Source of the DNA: JAAYJT01 sp037445555
GTDB lineage: Bacteria; Bacteroidota; Bacteroidia; Bacteroidales; JAAYJT01
Length of the DNA stretch: 64,000 nucleotides
Direction of reading: 5' to 3'
Assembly: GCA_037445555.1 (NCBI GenBank)
Contig: JBBIKG010000020.1
Span: forward strand, 6,729-70,728
The notes under the pieces are model-generated. The model saw only the letters and a program-made list of their open reading frames with translations, was not told the DNA's origin and searched no databases. This document shows positions 52,491 through 62,536 of this stretch, in pieces. How positions within the stretch are numbered: the stretch's first letter is position 1; each line of letters begins with the position of its first letter. The translations under genes were made by a program, and so were the position numbers.

Positions 52491-53751
52491 ATATTTCTGC
52501 TTGCTTATCGCATCGATGGCAAGCCTTCCGCTGGCAGCACAAACCCGCATCAGCTCGCCATATTCACGATTTGGGATCGGAGACCTCCACCTCAACAACC
52601 ACTCTACCATTATGGCCATGGGTGGCATCAGCACCGGGTTGAGCAACCCACTCAGGATCAACCACAGCAATCCGGCATCGTATGCGGCTTTTGAGCCCAG
52701 TTCCTATCTTTTTGAAGCAGGTATTTTTTCAAAATTTGTCCGGTTAAAGCATGAAACCCTTACCCAAAGCGGCAACTTCACTTCTCTGGGCCATTTTTTA
52801 ATGGGTTTCCCGGTGTCAAAAACCATAAAAAGCAGTATTGGGCTCATACCTTACAGCAATTTTGGATATCGTATCGTTGATATCACCACCGAGGCCAACG
52901 TAGGAAAGATAAGCCGGGTGTATGAAGGCGGTGGCGGAATTAACCAGGCATACATCGGAAGTTCGGTTGGGTTGGGCAAGCGGTTTTCGCTTGGTGTGAA
53001 CGCAAGCTATCTGTTTGGATCACTGGAAAAAAACCGAACAGTCGGCTTTCCCGATTCGGCAAACCATTTTAATACCCGCATCATCAACGACACCCGCGCC
53101 GTTGGGTTCAGGGTAACCTCGGGCATGCAGTATCGCCAGCCTGTCGGTAAAAACTATGCCCTGGTTTTTGGCGCAACGTATTCTCCGGCCATTAAGATCA
53201 ATACAAGCGAAACCACGCTTGCCTACACGTTTTTCTACAGCACGCTGGGTATTGACGATATCCGGGACACTATCCTGAACACTCCTGCCACCAAGGGCAA
53301 AATTCAACTGCCTGCCGAGATTTCCGGTGGCGTGGTTTTTCATCGCAATGACCGCTGGATGATCGGGGCCGACTACCGCTGGCAAAACTGGGAAAAGTTT
53401 TCATTCACAGGTCGATCCGACTCCTTTCGCAACAGCCGGAGTTTCGCTTTTGGCGGGCAGTACAACCCCGATGCATCTGCGACATCCGGATATATGAGCT
53501 GGGTGAGCTATCGTTTTGGACTCAGATATTCGCAATCATTTCTGGAACTGAGAGATAACCAGCTAAATGAGTTTGGCATAAGTTTTGGATTAGGTTTACC
53601 GCTGGTACGAACACGAACTACCATCAACCTTGGAATAGAAGCCGGGAGCCGCGGAACGATAAAAGCCAACCTGATCAGGGAAAGTTTTTTCAGACTTTCG
53701 GTTGGTTTCTCAATCTACGAGCGATGGTTCGAAAAAAGAAAGTACTTTTAA
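52468..53751 (+). CDS. outer-membrane beta-barrel-like protein of unassigned function
   Basis: A 427-residue protein with a signal peptide (MKKRLLNKYFCLLIASMASL, cleavage after LAAQ), then SSPYSRFGIGDL, a start common among Bacteroidota membrane barrels found beside coaX. The body alternates hydrophobic and polar residues with many glycines and aromatics (FGYRIVDI, IGSSVGLGKRFSLGVNASY, FGISFGLGLPL), consistent with a large barrel of the FadL/OmpP1-like fold. Its substrate is not known. It overlaps coaX by 23 bases and precedes the TPR and lptC genes, suggesting a role in the outer membrane. Confidence 0.75.
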   Translation: MKKRLLNKYFCLLIASMASLPLAAQTRISSPYSRFGIGDLHLNNHSTIMAMGGISTGLSNPLRINHSNPASYAAFEPSSYLFEAGIFSKFVRLKHETLTQSGNFTSLGHFLMGFPVSKTIKSSIGLIPYSNFGYRIVDITTEANVGKISRVYEGGGGINQAYIGSSVGLGKRFSLGVNASYLFGSLEKNRTVGFPDSANHFNTRIINDTRAVGFRVTSGMQYRQPVGKNYALVFGATYSPAIKINTSETTLAYTFFYSTLGIDDIRDTILNTPATKGKIQLPAEISGGVVFHRNDRWMIGADYRWQNWEKFSFTGRSDSFRNSRSFAFGGQYNPDASATSGYMSWVSYRFGLRYSQSFLELRDNQLNEFGISFGLGLPLVRTRTTINLGIEAGSRGTIKANLIRESFFRLSVGFSIYERWFEKRKYF

Positions 53752-53793
53752 CCTTGAGATAGCTGACTTAGAAAGATTGTCATCCATACCTAA

Positions 53794-55185
53794 ATGAACA
53801 AAAAAATGAAAACCTTTGGTCGTTTTTCAGTTTACAGCCTCACAATCGGATTACTGCTGTTGAGCACAATGTCAGTAGCACAGGTTTACAGGCAATATCC
53901 AAACCCGGCCAGTATACCACGTTACGGAACCGACAGTGTGGCGTGTATGGTTAACCTTTCGTTGTATCGCGAATTTGTGAAACAATACCGCCAGGCCGGC
54001 AACCAGGGCAAGGTGATTGAAGATGCCATTGCTCCCTGGAGATATGTAATGAAAAATTGCCCTAAATCGAGTGAAAATCTATATGTTGATGGCATTATAA
54101 TTTTTGAATACCTGATATCAAACACCAAAGATGCCTCCACTCGCGAAAAATATGTCGACACCCTGCTGGCGCTCTACGACCAGCGTATCGTGTTTTTCAA
54201 CAAGGAGGGGGAAATCATGGGCCGCAAAGGCGAAGCTATGACAAGGCACAGGCCTGAAGCCACTGAGCTTATTTACAAAACATTACAGCGATCTGTTGAC
54301 TTACAGGGTATTGCTTCATTGCCGCCTATGGTTGTTCATTATTTTCGTTCGGCCGAAAAAATGACCCGTGAGGAGAAAATAACAAAAGATCAGTTTTTCA
54401 CCATCTACGAAAAATCGATTGCCCTGGTTGATGCGAACCTTGTCAGGTTCAAGGATAATGCCAAGGAGTTACCCCTTTGGGAAAACGTTAAAAGCTTTAT
54501 CGAACAGACCGTTGAGCCATATGCCACTTGCACCGATCTCGTATCCATCTTTACGCGAAAGCTCAATGAAACACCAAACGACATCGATTTGCTTTATAAG
54601 ATCATTAAGTTGTTTGACCGCAAAGGGTGTGTCGACCAGCCACTCTACCTCCAGGCTACTCTGAAGGCGTATGAGCTTGATCCTTCGCCGCAATCGGCAT
54701 TTGCCATCGGGCGCATGTATTTCAAGAATAAGGAATATTCGAAAGCCGTTGATTTTCTGAAAGAAGCGGATAAGCTTCAGAATCCCAACGATAAGGCGGA
54801 CGGATTTCTGCTCCTGGCACATTGCTTCAAGAGCGCCAACAACAACCTCCGTGCCCGCGAAGCTGCACTCAAAGCCATTGAAGCCAGGCCAGCTGAAGGT
54901 AATGCATACATTCTGATAGGAGACCTTTATGCCGAAAATGCCCGCGAATGCGGAACAAATGAGCTCACGACCGGGGCTGTTTACTGGGCTGCCGTTGACA
55001 AATATATGCAGGCACGTGCCAACGACCCCTCGGTGGGCGAAATTGCCTCCAGTCGTATCGCAGTCTACTCACGTCATTTTCCATCGCATGAAACCATCTT
55101 TTTCTATGGCCTCAAAGAAGGCGACAACTATCGGGTTGAATGCTGGATCAATGAAAACACGTCAGTAAGGCCAGCCCGCAAATAA
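53794..55185 (+). CDS. secreted tetratricopeptide-repeat protein
   Basis: A 463-residue protein with a signal peptide (about 1-30; SLTIGLLLLSTMSVAQ) and helical repeats through most of its length. The clearest TPR units are at about 285-390 (LKAYELDPSPQSAFAIGRMY, YSKAVDFLKEADKL, ALKAIEARPAEGNAYILIGD). The N-terminal part has no recognisable motif. Such proteins act as scaffolds. It lies between the barrel protein and lptC in the same direction. An ATG four codons downstream is an equally good start. Confidence 0.75.
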   Translation: MNKKMKTFGRFSVYSLTIGLLLLSTMSVAQVYRQYPNPASIPRYGTDSVACMVNLSLYREFVKQYRQAGNQGKVIEDAIAPWRYVMKNCPKSSENLYVDGIIIFEYLISNTKDASTREKYVDTLLALYDQRIVFFNKEGEIMGRKGEAMTRHRPEATELIYKTLQRSVDLQGIASLPPMVVHYFRSAEKMTREEKITKDQFFTIYEKSIALVDANLVRFKDNAKELPLWENVKSFIEQTVEPYATCTDLVSIFTRKLNETPNDIDLLYKIIKLFDRKGCVDQPLYLQATLKAYELDPSPQSAFAIGRMYFKNKEYSKAVDFLKEADKLQNPNDKADGFLLLAHCFKSANNNLRAREAALKAIEARPAEGNAYILIGDLYAENARECGTNELTTGAVYWAAVDKYMQARANDPSVGEIASSRIAVYSRHFPSHETIFFYGLKEGDNYRVECWINENTSVRPARK

Positions 55186-55198
55186 TTTCACGATTTCG

Positions 55199-55780
55199 AT
55201 GGAGCCCTCTTCCCCTGCGGAACGAAGACGTTACGTTTTATCCCTGATAATGATTGCCGGCTGGGTGTCGGCAATTCTTTTGGCGTGCGAGAACAACGTC
55301 TCCAGAGTGTATGAGGTAACAAGGAAAGATTCGCTACCTGTTGTAATCAGCCACAATCTCCAAGCCTTGCATACCGATCAGGGCAAGCTACAGCTCAAGC
55401 TAACCGCGCCCCTGGTGCATGTCTTTATTGAAGATGAGGCACGACAGGAATTTCCGGAGGGGGTTCATGTGGTATTCTACGACATTGACGGAAATCCCAA
55501 ATCAGAGCTGACAGCCGGCTATGGAGTTAGTTTTGACAATACAGGCATTATGGAGGCCAGGCGAAACGTGCACGTGCAAAACTTTGCCAGAGGTGAAAAA
55601 ATCAATACCGAACACCTTGTCTGGAATCAGCGTGATAAACGTATCTATTCAAATGTATTTGTGAAAATCACTACACCTTCAGAAGTGATTTTCGGTGAAA
55701 ACGGATTCGAATCAGACGAGTCGATGGCTAACTGGGTAATCCGCAGGCCAAAGGGCGAGTTTAACGTCGACAACAAATAA
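55199..55780 (+). CDS. lptC: LPS export lipoprotein LptC
   Basis: A 193-residue protein with an N-terminal membrane segment ending in a lipobox (SAILLAC) followed by a beta-jellyroll domain (about 55-175; LKLTAPLVHVF, VVFYDIDGNPKSELTAGYGV, NTGIMEARRNVHVQN, LVWNQRDKRIYSN). LptC passes lipopolysaccharide from the LptBFG transporter to LptA. Being a lipoprotein rather than a single-pass membrane protein is common in this phylum. LptA, LptB, LptF and LptG are not in the window. Confidence 0.88.
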   Translation: MEPSSPAERRRYVLSLIMIAGWVSAILLACENNVSRVYEVTRKDSLPVVISHNLQALHTDQGKLQLKLTAPLVHVFIEDEARQEFPEGVHVVFYDIDGNPKSELTAGYGVSFDNTGIMEARRNVHVQNFARGEKINTEHLVWNQRDKRIYSNVFVKITTPSEVIFGENGFESDESMANWVIRRPKGEFNVDNK

Positions 55781-55802
55781 CCGTTCCATGATGTTGCACT
55801 GA

Positions 55803-57077
55803 GTGATGGATAACTTTTCGCTCATACTAATTATGCTGCTTGCTTCCGCATTTTTTTCGGGCATGGAGATTGCATTTGTAACCTCTAACAAACTCAAAAT
55901 TGAGCTCGAAAAAAGTAAAGGTGGGTGGTCCGGAAGATTATTGTCGCCATTTACCCAAACCCCCGCTCGGCTGATTGCATCATTGCTGGTTGGAAACAAT
56001 ATTGCGCTGGTCGTTTATGGTATTGCCATAACGCACAAACTTGAATCCTGGCTCAGCAATTCGCTTGTCGCCGGCCTGGGTAATCCTTTCGTGCTTTTTC
56101 TGATACAAACTCTGTTATCCACATTACTCATTCTGGTTTTTGCGGAATTTCTGCCGAAAATGCTTTTCAGGATCAATGCCAATGCCCTCCTAAGCTTTTT
56201 TGCGTTTCCGGTAGCTATGTTTTACTATTTGTTCTTTCCGCTGGTAGTAGCACTGACAAAAATTGCCGAATTTATTTTAAAATACCTTTTTGGAGTAGAT
56301 GTGCCTCCGCAGGGGTATCAATTCAGTCCGGTTGACCTCGATAATTATCTGAACGAGGTTGATAGTGACCAGCTTGACCAGAGCGAGGAAAGACAGGAAA
56401 TAGAAATGTTTCAGAATGCGATGGATTTTCATCTGGTCAAGGTCCGCGAGTGCATGGTACCGCGCAACGAGATCATCGCCATAGGAGAAAATGAACCTAT
56501 CGAAGAATTACATTCGATAATGATTGAGAAGGGCTATTCGCGTATTCCGGTATATTCGGACAACATTGACAACATAATAGGATATGCCCATGTTTTTGAT
56601 CTGTACCAACAACCGTCACACATCGCAGCCATCATCAAACCGATTGTTATCGTTCCGGAAACCATGACGGCCGATAAGGCACTGACCATATTCACCCAGC
56701 AACATAAGAGCATAGCACTGGTAGTTGATGAATTCGGAGGTACCGCAGGCATTGTAACTATGGAAGACCTGATTGAAGAAATTTTCGGCGAGATTGATGA
56801 CGAATTCGATCAGGACGAAAACATAGAAACCGAGCTTTCAGATCATGAGTATATATTCTCGGCCCGGCTCGAAATAGATTACCTCAATAAGGAGTATCAT
56901 CTCGATCTTCCCGAGTCGGACATGTACGAAACACTGGCTGGCCTCATCATCCATCATCATGAAAGCATCCCACTGAAAAACGAAGAGATCAACATTGGCA
57001 AGTTCCTGTTTATCATTGAGTCTGCCACGCGCACCAAAATCGGTACTGTGAAGTTGGTCATTGTGCCTGAAAGATAA
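55803..57077 (+). CDS. CNNM/CorC-type transporter or hemolysin-family protein with CBS domains
   Basis: A 424-residue protein with an N-terminal DUF21/CNNM membrane domain (about 5-170, four membrane segments; SAFFSGMEIAFVTSNKLKIE), a CBS pair (about 205-330; ECMVPRNEIIAI, YSRIPVYSDNIDNIIGY, SIALVVDEFGGTAGIVTMEDL) and a C-terminal CorC_HlyC domain (about 345-420). It is linked to divalent-cation transport. In Bacteroidota the gliding protein GldE belongs to this family, so gliding or envelope roles are alternatives; no other gld gene is present here. Confidence 0.87.
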   Translation: MMDNFSLILIMLLASAFFSGMEIAFVTSNKLKIELEKSKGGWSGRLLSPFTQTPARLIASLLVGNNIALVVYGIAITHKLESWLSNSLVAGLGNPFVLFLIQTLLSTLLILVFAEFLPKMLFRINANALLSFFAFPVAMFYYLFFPLVVALTKIAEFILKYLFGVDVPPQGYQFSPVDLDNYLNEVDSDQLDQSEERQEIEMFQNAMDFHLVKVRECMVPRNEIIAIGENEPIEELHSIMIEKGYSRIPVYSDNIDNIIGYAHVFDLYQQPSHIAAIIKPIVIVPETMTADKALTIFTQQHKSIALVVDEFGGTAGIVTMEDLIEEIFGEIDDEFDQDENIETELSDHEYIFSARLEIDYLNKEYHLDLPESDMYETLAGLIIHHHESIPLKNEEINIGKFLFIIESATRTKIGTVKLVIVPER

Positions 57078-57150
57078 TGGGCATTCCGATAAAATAGTAA
57101 GATAATCGTACTTGTAAAGGCCTTTTTGTTTTTTGCATGAACAATTCTTG

Positions 57151-57158
57151 TAAATTTG
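57151..57158 (+). promoter_or_regulatory. Bacteroidota -7 element for the foldase gene
   Basis: TAAATTTG, 27 bases before the ATG at 57186. A TTTG at 57125-57128 fits the -33 position. The ATG at 57156 lies inside the element and cannot be the start. Confidence 0.6.
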
Positions 57159-57185
57159 CACACTCATTTAAAAATCAGATCTAAA

Positions 57186-59312
57186 ATGGCTATTATTGGA
57201 GATATCAGGAAAAAATCCGGACTGCTGATTGCTATTGTCGGGATAGCCCTTGCGGCTTTTGTGCTTGGCGATTTGCTTACAAAGGGACCTAAAAGACAAA
57301 AATTCAATATTGGAGTGATTGAAGGGGAAGATATACCTGCCATTGGATTCAACCAGCGTGTGGAAGACAACCTGGGCTACCAAAGGCAAAATCTTGGGAG
57401 GGAAAATCTTACCGCTGAAGAACAATTCAACACGCGGCAGTCCACCTGGAACGAGATGGTCAACGAAATTCTTATGGATAAGCAATATAAAGCGCTTGGC
57501 ATGAGTGTTTCGACGGAAGAACTGGATGAGCTTATTCGCGGGGCGAATCCCCACTCTTACATTCAGCAAAGCTTTACCGACCCGCAAACTGGTGTTTTCA
57601 ACCCTGAGCTTGTAAATAATTTCCTTGTAAATCTCGACAAGGTAGAACCGGCCATGCGCCAGCGCTATCTCTATATTGAGAAGGCTGTAAAAAACGACCG
57701 TCTCAACACCAAATACAATGCGCTGATAACCAAGGCGCACTATATCCCGAGCGTCATTGCCAAGGCTGATTTTGCCTCAAAAACCACCCAGTTCGAGATG
57801 CTGGTGATAGCTAAGCGTTTTAATGCCCTGCCGGATGATGAGGTCACCGTTACGGACAAAGATCTGAAGAACTACTATGAAGAAAACAAATTCAGGTTCA
57901 AACAATCCGAAGAGCTTAGGTCTATTGATTATGTTGTCTTCAACATTGAGCCATCAGACGATGACCGCCAAAAAGTGGTGAAAGAAGTATACGAAATCAA
58001 TGAAGAATTTAAAACTGCTGCCAATCCGGGGTTATTTGTCAGCAGTGTTTCGGACAAACGTTACGATAGTACGTGGTTTAGAATCGGCGTGCTGCCCTTG
58101 AATATCGAAGAAGGTTTGTTTGGCAAGCCAATCGGCACAACCGTCGGGCCGTTCCAGGAGGGCAACACCTTCACAATGGCGAGGCTGGTTGATGTACAAA
58201 GTCGCCCCGACTCCTTGCGTGCCAGCCACATACTGGTGTCATACCAGGGAGCCAGAGCAAAGCAGGATTTGACTCGTTCAAAAGAAGCTGCCAAAAAAAT
58301 GGCCGACAGTATTTATACCGTCGTCACCCGTGATCGCAGGCAGTTTGCCATGCTGGCCACGGCCATGTCCGACGACGCCTCGGCAGCCATGAGGGCCGGC
58401 GACCTCGGCTGGTTTGCTGACGGGGCCATGGTTTATCCGTTTAACGAAGCGGTACTTAAGGGAAAAGTGGGTGACATAGTGCAGGTGGAAACCCAATTTG
58501 GCTACCATATTATCGATATCACCGGAAAGAAAGACCTGAAACCAAGGTACAGAGTGGCAAAAATTGAACGCACCATTGAGCCAAGTACAAAAACTATCCA
58601 GGAAACCTATGTAAAAGCCAGCCAGTTTTCGGCAAACAACAGGAATTCAACTAGTTTTGAAAAGGCCGTTGCCGATATGAGCCTGGCCAAGCGCTCTGCA
58701 GATGATCTTACAGCATTGAGCAACAATATTCCGGGTATTGACACTCCGCGTGAGATCGTAAGATGGGCTTTCATGGAAAAGACTAAGAAAGGCGATGTTT
58801 CTGCAGCTTTTGAACTGGAGGGGAAATTTGTTGTGGCGGTACTTAAAGACATCAAACCAAAAGGATATCAACTGTTTGATATTGTTAAACCTAATATTGA
58901 ACCTCTGGTTCGCAACCAGCTCAAAGCTAAAAAACTGATGACCCAGATGGATGATGCTATGAAAGCCTCCGGCGATTTATCAGTTATCGCATCCGCCCTG
59001 AACTCTCGCGTTGATACCCTCACCATGGTAAGTTTTGCTTCAGGCAATCTTCCATTATTTGGAAGAGAACCCGAAGTGGTTGGCAAAGCATCAGCCATGA
59101 ACCCCGGCGATCTTTCGCAGCCAATAATTGGGCAACAAGCGGTGTATATTATAAAGATTGCAGACAAAACCAACCCTGTTGCCACCGATGACGATGTCAG
59201 AAATAATCGCATGAGCACGAGTAGTTTTTTCAGAAGCCGGGCTATGCGTGAACTTTTCTCAAACCTCGAGAAAAATGCAAAAATAGAAGACCACAGGATG
59301 TTATATTATTAA
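57186..59312 (+). CDS. PpiD/SurA-type periplasmic peptidyl-prolyl isomerase
   Basis: A 708-residue inner-membrane-anchored foldase: an N-terminal membrane helix (about 11-33; LLIAIVGIALAAFVLGDLL), a SurA_N-like helical domain (about 40-220), a parvulin domain (about 340-445; LRASHILVSYQGA, GDLGWFADGAMV, TQFGYHIIDI), and a C-terminal helical part. It would help outer-membrane proteins fold after export. The start at 57186 follows from the promoter position. It ends near a clear terminator. Confidence 0.9.
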   Translation: MAIIGDIRKKSGLLIAIVGIALAAFVLGDLLTKGPKRQKFNIGVIEGEDIPAIGFNQRVEDNLGYQRQNLGRENLTAEEQFNTRQSTWNEMVNEILMDKQYKALGMSVSTEELDELIRGANPHSYIQQSFTDPQTGVFNPELVNNFLVNLDKVEPAMRQRYLYIEKAVKNDRLNTKYNALITKAHYIPSVIAKADFASKTTQFEMLVIAKRFNALPDDEVTVTDKDLKNYYEENKFRFKQSEELRSIDYVVFNIEPSDDDRQKVVKEVYEINEEFKTAANPGLFVSSVSDKRYDSTWFRIGVLPLNIEEGLFGKPIGTTVGPFQEGNTFTMARLVDVQSRPDSLRASHILVSYQGARAKQDLTRSKEAAKKMADSIYTVVTRDRRQFAMLATAMSDDASAAMRAGDLGWFADGAMVYPFNEAVLKGKVGDIVQVETQFGYHIIDITGKKDLKPRYRVAKIERTIEPSTKTIQETYVKASQFSANNRNSTSFEKAVADMSLAKRSADDLTALSNNIPGIDTPREIVRWAFMEKTKKGDVSAAFELEGKFVVAVLKDIKPKGYQLFDIVKPNIEPLVRNQLKAKKLMTQMDDAMKASGDLSVIASALNSRVDTLTMVSFASGNLPLFGREPEVVGKASAMNPGDLSQPIIGQQAVYIIKIADKTNPVATDDDVRNNRMSTSSFFRSRAMRELFSNLEKNAKIEDHRMLYY

Positions 59313-59335
59313 ACTTTTCCGGTCGAGTTTATGAG

Positions 59336-59366
59336 AACCCTGCAGCAAACTGACAGGGTTTTTTTA
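59336..59366 (+). terminator. rho-independent terminator after the foldase gene
   Basis: A 7-base stem (59336-59342 with 59354-59360), loop of 11, followed by TTTTT. It sits between convergent genes and ends the plus-strand transcript. Confidence 0.75.
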
Positions 59367-59375
59367 TTGTTTTCT

Positions 59376-60638
59376 TTATACCAGGCTGAGCCGGTTTGCA
59401 TCGAGTTTTATAAAGACAAACAGCATGATGGTGAATGCCCATAGTGATGACCCGCCGTAGCTAATAAATGGAAGAGGTATGCCTATTACAGGCATGATTC
59501 CCAGGGTCATGCCTATATTGATAAAAAAATGGAAAAACAACACAGATGCCACGCTATATCCGTAGATGCGGCTGAACTGGGATCGTTGCCTTTCGGCCAT
59601 GTTTATTATCTTGACCAGTAATGTCGAATACAAAATCACAAGAATGGCACTTCCCAGAAATCCCCATTCTTCGCCAATGGTGCAGAAAATAAAATCCGTG
59701 CTTTGCTCCGGCACAAAACTGTATTTGGTCTGAGTGCCCTGTAAAAAACCTTTCCCGCTGAATCCACCCGAGCCAATGGCTATTTTTGACTGGTGAACGT
59801 TGTAGCCCTCACCTTTCAGGTCAACATCCTTGCCCAGCAAAACGTTTATGCGTGATTTCTGGTGCGGTTGCAGCAGATTGTCGAAAGCAAACTCGATGGC
59901 AAGAATCATACCAATGGCCACTACCAATAGGCTGGCTACCCGCAGGAAGTTTTTCATTACCCTGTTAATAAACAAAAGACTACCCGCAGCCACTACCACA
60001 CTGATAATTACCATCGGCACCTCGCCCAGGTAGAGAGTTGCAATAAACAACAGCCCTATTGCCCCTCCCGCGATGATCAGCCTTGGCGAAAAACCTTCGC
60101 GGAAAAACACAATCAAGAAGGCGAAAAATACGAGTGCCGATCCCGTATCGTTCTGCAAGAGTATGAATGCGGCAGGGATCCCAATTATGAGAAAGGCAAT
60201 AAGCCAGGCGTTATTCTTGTGCGGATTGAAATCGGCCGACGACATGTATCGGGCCAAAGTGAGGGCTGTAGCCACTTTGGCAAACTCGGCAGGCTGCAGT
60301 GCGAAGCTCCCGATCTGGAACCATGACTTACTACCTGCAATAACAACACCTTTGAATAAAATGATAAGCAATAATCCCAATACTATGAGGTAGATAAGGT
60401 AAGAAAAGGCGGAAAACATTTTTGCGTCCAGCATCAGGATGACCCAGGCCAGTATCAGGGCGGTGGAGATGAACAGAAGCTGCTTGCCATAATTCTGGGT
60501 GATGTCAAGAATGCTGTGGTGTTCTTCGTTGAAGACAGCAGCATAAATACTGATCCAGCCTACCACGACCAGGAAAAGGTAAATGTATACCGTCGTCCAG
60601 TCTATATTTGCCAGTGGTTTGTATTTGTCGCGTGTCAT
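59376..60638 (-). CDS. rodA: rod-shape-determining SEDS protein RodA
   Basis: A 420-residue SEDS-family glycosyltransferase with ten membrane segments that polymerises peptidoglycan in the elongation complex. Typical blocks: GSKSWFQIGSFALQPAEFAKVATAL, LLQNDTGSALVFFAF (split here by residue), SKIAIGSGGFSGKGF, and GIPLPFISYGGSSLWAF at the end. It starts with a four-base overlap with mrdA upstream, a coupling known across bacteria for this enzyme pair. Confidence 0.95.
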   Translation of the reverse strand: MTRDKYKPLANIDWTTVYIYLFLVVVGWISIYAAVFNEEHHSILDITQNYGKQLLFISTALILAWVILMLDAKMFSAFSYLIYLIVLGLLLIILFKGVVIAGSKSWFQIGSFALQPAEFAKVATALTLARYMSSADFNPHKNNAWLIAFLIIGIPAAFILLQNDTGSALVFFAFLIVFFREGFSPRLIIAGGAIGLLFIATLYLGEVPMVIISVVVAAGSLLFINRVMKNFLRVASLLVVAIGMILAIEFAFDNLLQPHQKSRINVLLGKDVDLKGEGYNVHQSKIAIGSGGFSGKGFLQGTQTKYSFVPEQSTDFIFCTIGEEWGFLGSAILVILYSTLLVKIINMAERQRSQFSRIYGYSVASVLFFHFFINIGMTLGIMPVIGIPLPFISYGGSSLWAFTIMLFVFIKLDANRLSLV

Positions 60639-62440
60639 GGTTTTCCAGTGATCATTCGTTGCTCGATATCGGGCCGGCTTATTTCACCTTTCAGGTATTT
60701 CTCCATCATCAAAACGGCAATGGGCACCGCCCAGGTTGACCCAAACCCTGCATTCTCAACTACTACGGCAATGGCAATCTGCGGGTTTTCTTTAGGGGCA
60801 AAGGCAATGAACAGAGAGTGGTCCTTCCCGTGAGGGTTTTCGGCGGTACCGGTTTTTCCGCACATGGATATATCTTTGAGCGCATAGTATCTGGCTGTCC
60901 CGTGGCCTCCCGTAAACACTCTGTGCATTCCGTCAATAATAGGTTCAAAATGATAGGGATTGATGTTGGATACACGTTTTTCAATTACTACCGGTTTGAT
61001 GCTGTCGTCCTTTCCGATAGCCTTGATCAGGTGGGGTGGATAAAAGAAACCCCTGTTGGCAATGGTAGCAGCCATATTTGCCAGCTGCACCGGCGTCAGA
61101 AGTATCTCGCCCTGACCGATGGACAGGGAACGAATGGTAAGTGCACGCCACCTGTTTTTTCCATATATTCTGTTGTAATATGAGGCTTGCGGGATTTTGC
61201 CGTCCACTTCCGAAAAGAGATCAAGTCCTACTGGGCTGCCCAACCCTAAGCTGACTATGTCGGCGCGCCAGTTGTTGAAGGCCTCTTCGGTATTACGCCG
61301 GCCCTGATCTTCGATGGTGGTGCGGAACACCCCCCAGAAATAGGGATTGCATGAATGTTCGATAGCTTCGTTTAGCGGAAGGGGCGAGGCATGGCCATGG
61401 CTGCAACGTATGGGTTTGGTTTCGCGTCCGGCGCAGGGGAAACGCGATTGCGGAGTAGTCACCCCATGTTGCAGTCCCACCAAGCCATTGGCAAGCTTGA
61501 ACGTGGACCCGGGCGGATAGGTAGCCATCAATGCGCGATTGAATAAAGGTTTTAATGAATCCTCTGACAATCGGTTGTAGTTTGCAGCCCGGATCCGCCC
61601 GACCAGAAGATTTGGATTATATGCCGGACTGCTGACCAGGGCAAGTACTTCGCCATTCGATGGATCGAGCGCCACAACACTTCCCCGTTTGCCGGTCATC
61701 AACAATTCGCCATAGGCCTGCAATTTGCTATCAATGGTTATGTACAGGCTGTTTCCCATCTCTGCAATGGTGTCGAACCGTCCATCCATATAGCTCCCTA
61801 CCTCACGATTATGCACATCCACCATCTTGATTTTGACACCTTTTTTGCCCCTCAACACCTCTTCATAGGTTTTTTCGACTCCACTTATGCCGATGTAGTC
61901 GCCCTGATTGTAGTAGGGATTCTGCTCTATCTGCCTGGGACCTACTTCGCCAATATACCCTACAGTATGCGCTGCAATAGGCTGGGCATATTTGCGTATA
62001 GTCCGGGGCTGGACAAAGAAGCCGGGAAACCGGTACAACTTCTCTTCGAGAAAACCATACGTTTCTTTTGAAAGCTGTTTCTCAAATTCAGAAGGCTTGA
62101 AGCGCGAATAGTTTTTTGCACGCTTCAGGTTTTGATCAAATGCATCCTTGGTGATGCCGATGATGCGGCAAAGTTCGAGCGTATCAAGTTGTTTGACCTG
62201 CTTGGGCACTACCATCAGGTCGTATACAGCTTCATTATATACAAGAAGCTCATTGTTGCGGTCAAAGACAAGGCCTCTTGCCGGATACTGCGTGGTATAA
62301 CGCAACACATTGTTGCTTGCCGTAAGCTTGTAGCTGGTATTGATGATTTGCAGATAAAACAGCCTTACCAAGAAAATGGCAGCCACTATTACAAAAAGTG
62401 CCTGAATAGTTCGTTTTCTGCTCAGGTAGGGGTTGCGCAT
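60635..62440 (-). CDS. mrdA: penicillin-binding protein 2
   Basis: A 601-residue class B penicillin-binding protein. A membrane anchor (about 8-27) precedes the pedestal domain (LQIINTSYKLTASNN) and the transpeptidase domain (about 265-590). Active-site motifs are STFK in YPPGSTFKLANG, SCN in IEHSCNPYFW and KTG in CGKTGTAENPHG. It cross-links peptidoglycan during elongation together with RodA. A -7 element lies 43 bases upstream. mreBCD are not in the window. Confidence 0.95.
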   Translation of the reverse strand: MRNPYLSRKRTIQALFVIVAAIFLVRLFYLQIINTSYKLTASNNVLRYTTQYPARGLVFDRNNELLVYNEAVYDLMVVPKQVKQLDTLELCRIIGITKDAFDQNLKRAKNYSRFKPSEFEKQLSKETYGFLEEKLYRFPGFFVQPRTIRKYAQPIAAHTVGYIGEVGPRQIEQNPYYNQGDYIGISGVEKTYEEVLRGKKGVKIKMVDVHNREVGSYMDGRFDTIAEMGNSLYITIDSKLQAYGELLMTGKRGSVVALDPSNGEVLALVSSPAYNPNLLVGRIRAANYNRLSEDSLKPLFNRALMATYPPGSTFKLANGLVGLQHGVTTPQSRFPCAGRETKPIRCSHGHASPLPLNEAIEHSCNPYFWGVFRTTIEDQGRRNTEEAFNNWRADIVSLGLGSPVGLDLFSEVDGKIPQASYYNRIYGKNRWRALTIRSLSIGQGEILLTPVQLANMAATIANRGFFYPPHLIKAIGKDDSIKPVVIEKRVSNINPYHFEPIIDGMHRVFTGGHGTARYYALKDISMCGKTGTAENPHGKDHSLFIAFAPKENPQIAIAVVVENAGFGSTWAVPIAVLMMEKYLKGEISRPDIEQRMITGKP

Positions 62441-62483
62441 CGTTGTTGATAATCAAATGATTGGCTTAGGCAACTGCCAGATA

Positions 62484-62491
62484 CAAAAATA
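62484..62491 (-). promoter_or_regulatory. Bacteroidota -7 element for mrdA-rodA
   Basis: TATTTTTG on the minus strand, 43 bases before the mrdA ATG. Confidence 0.5.
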
Positions 62492-62536
62492 GGTCATTTT
62501 ATCATGCTAAAGGCCCAAAACGACCCGAGCGGATGA

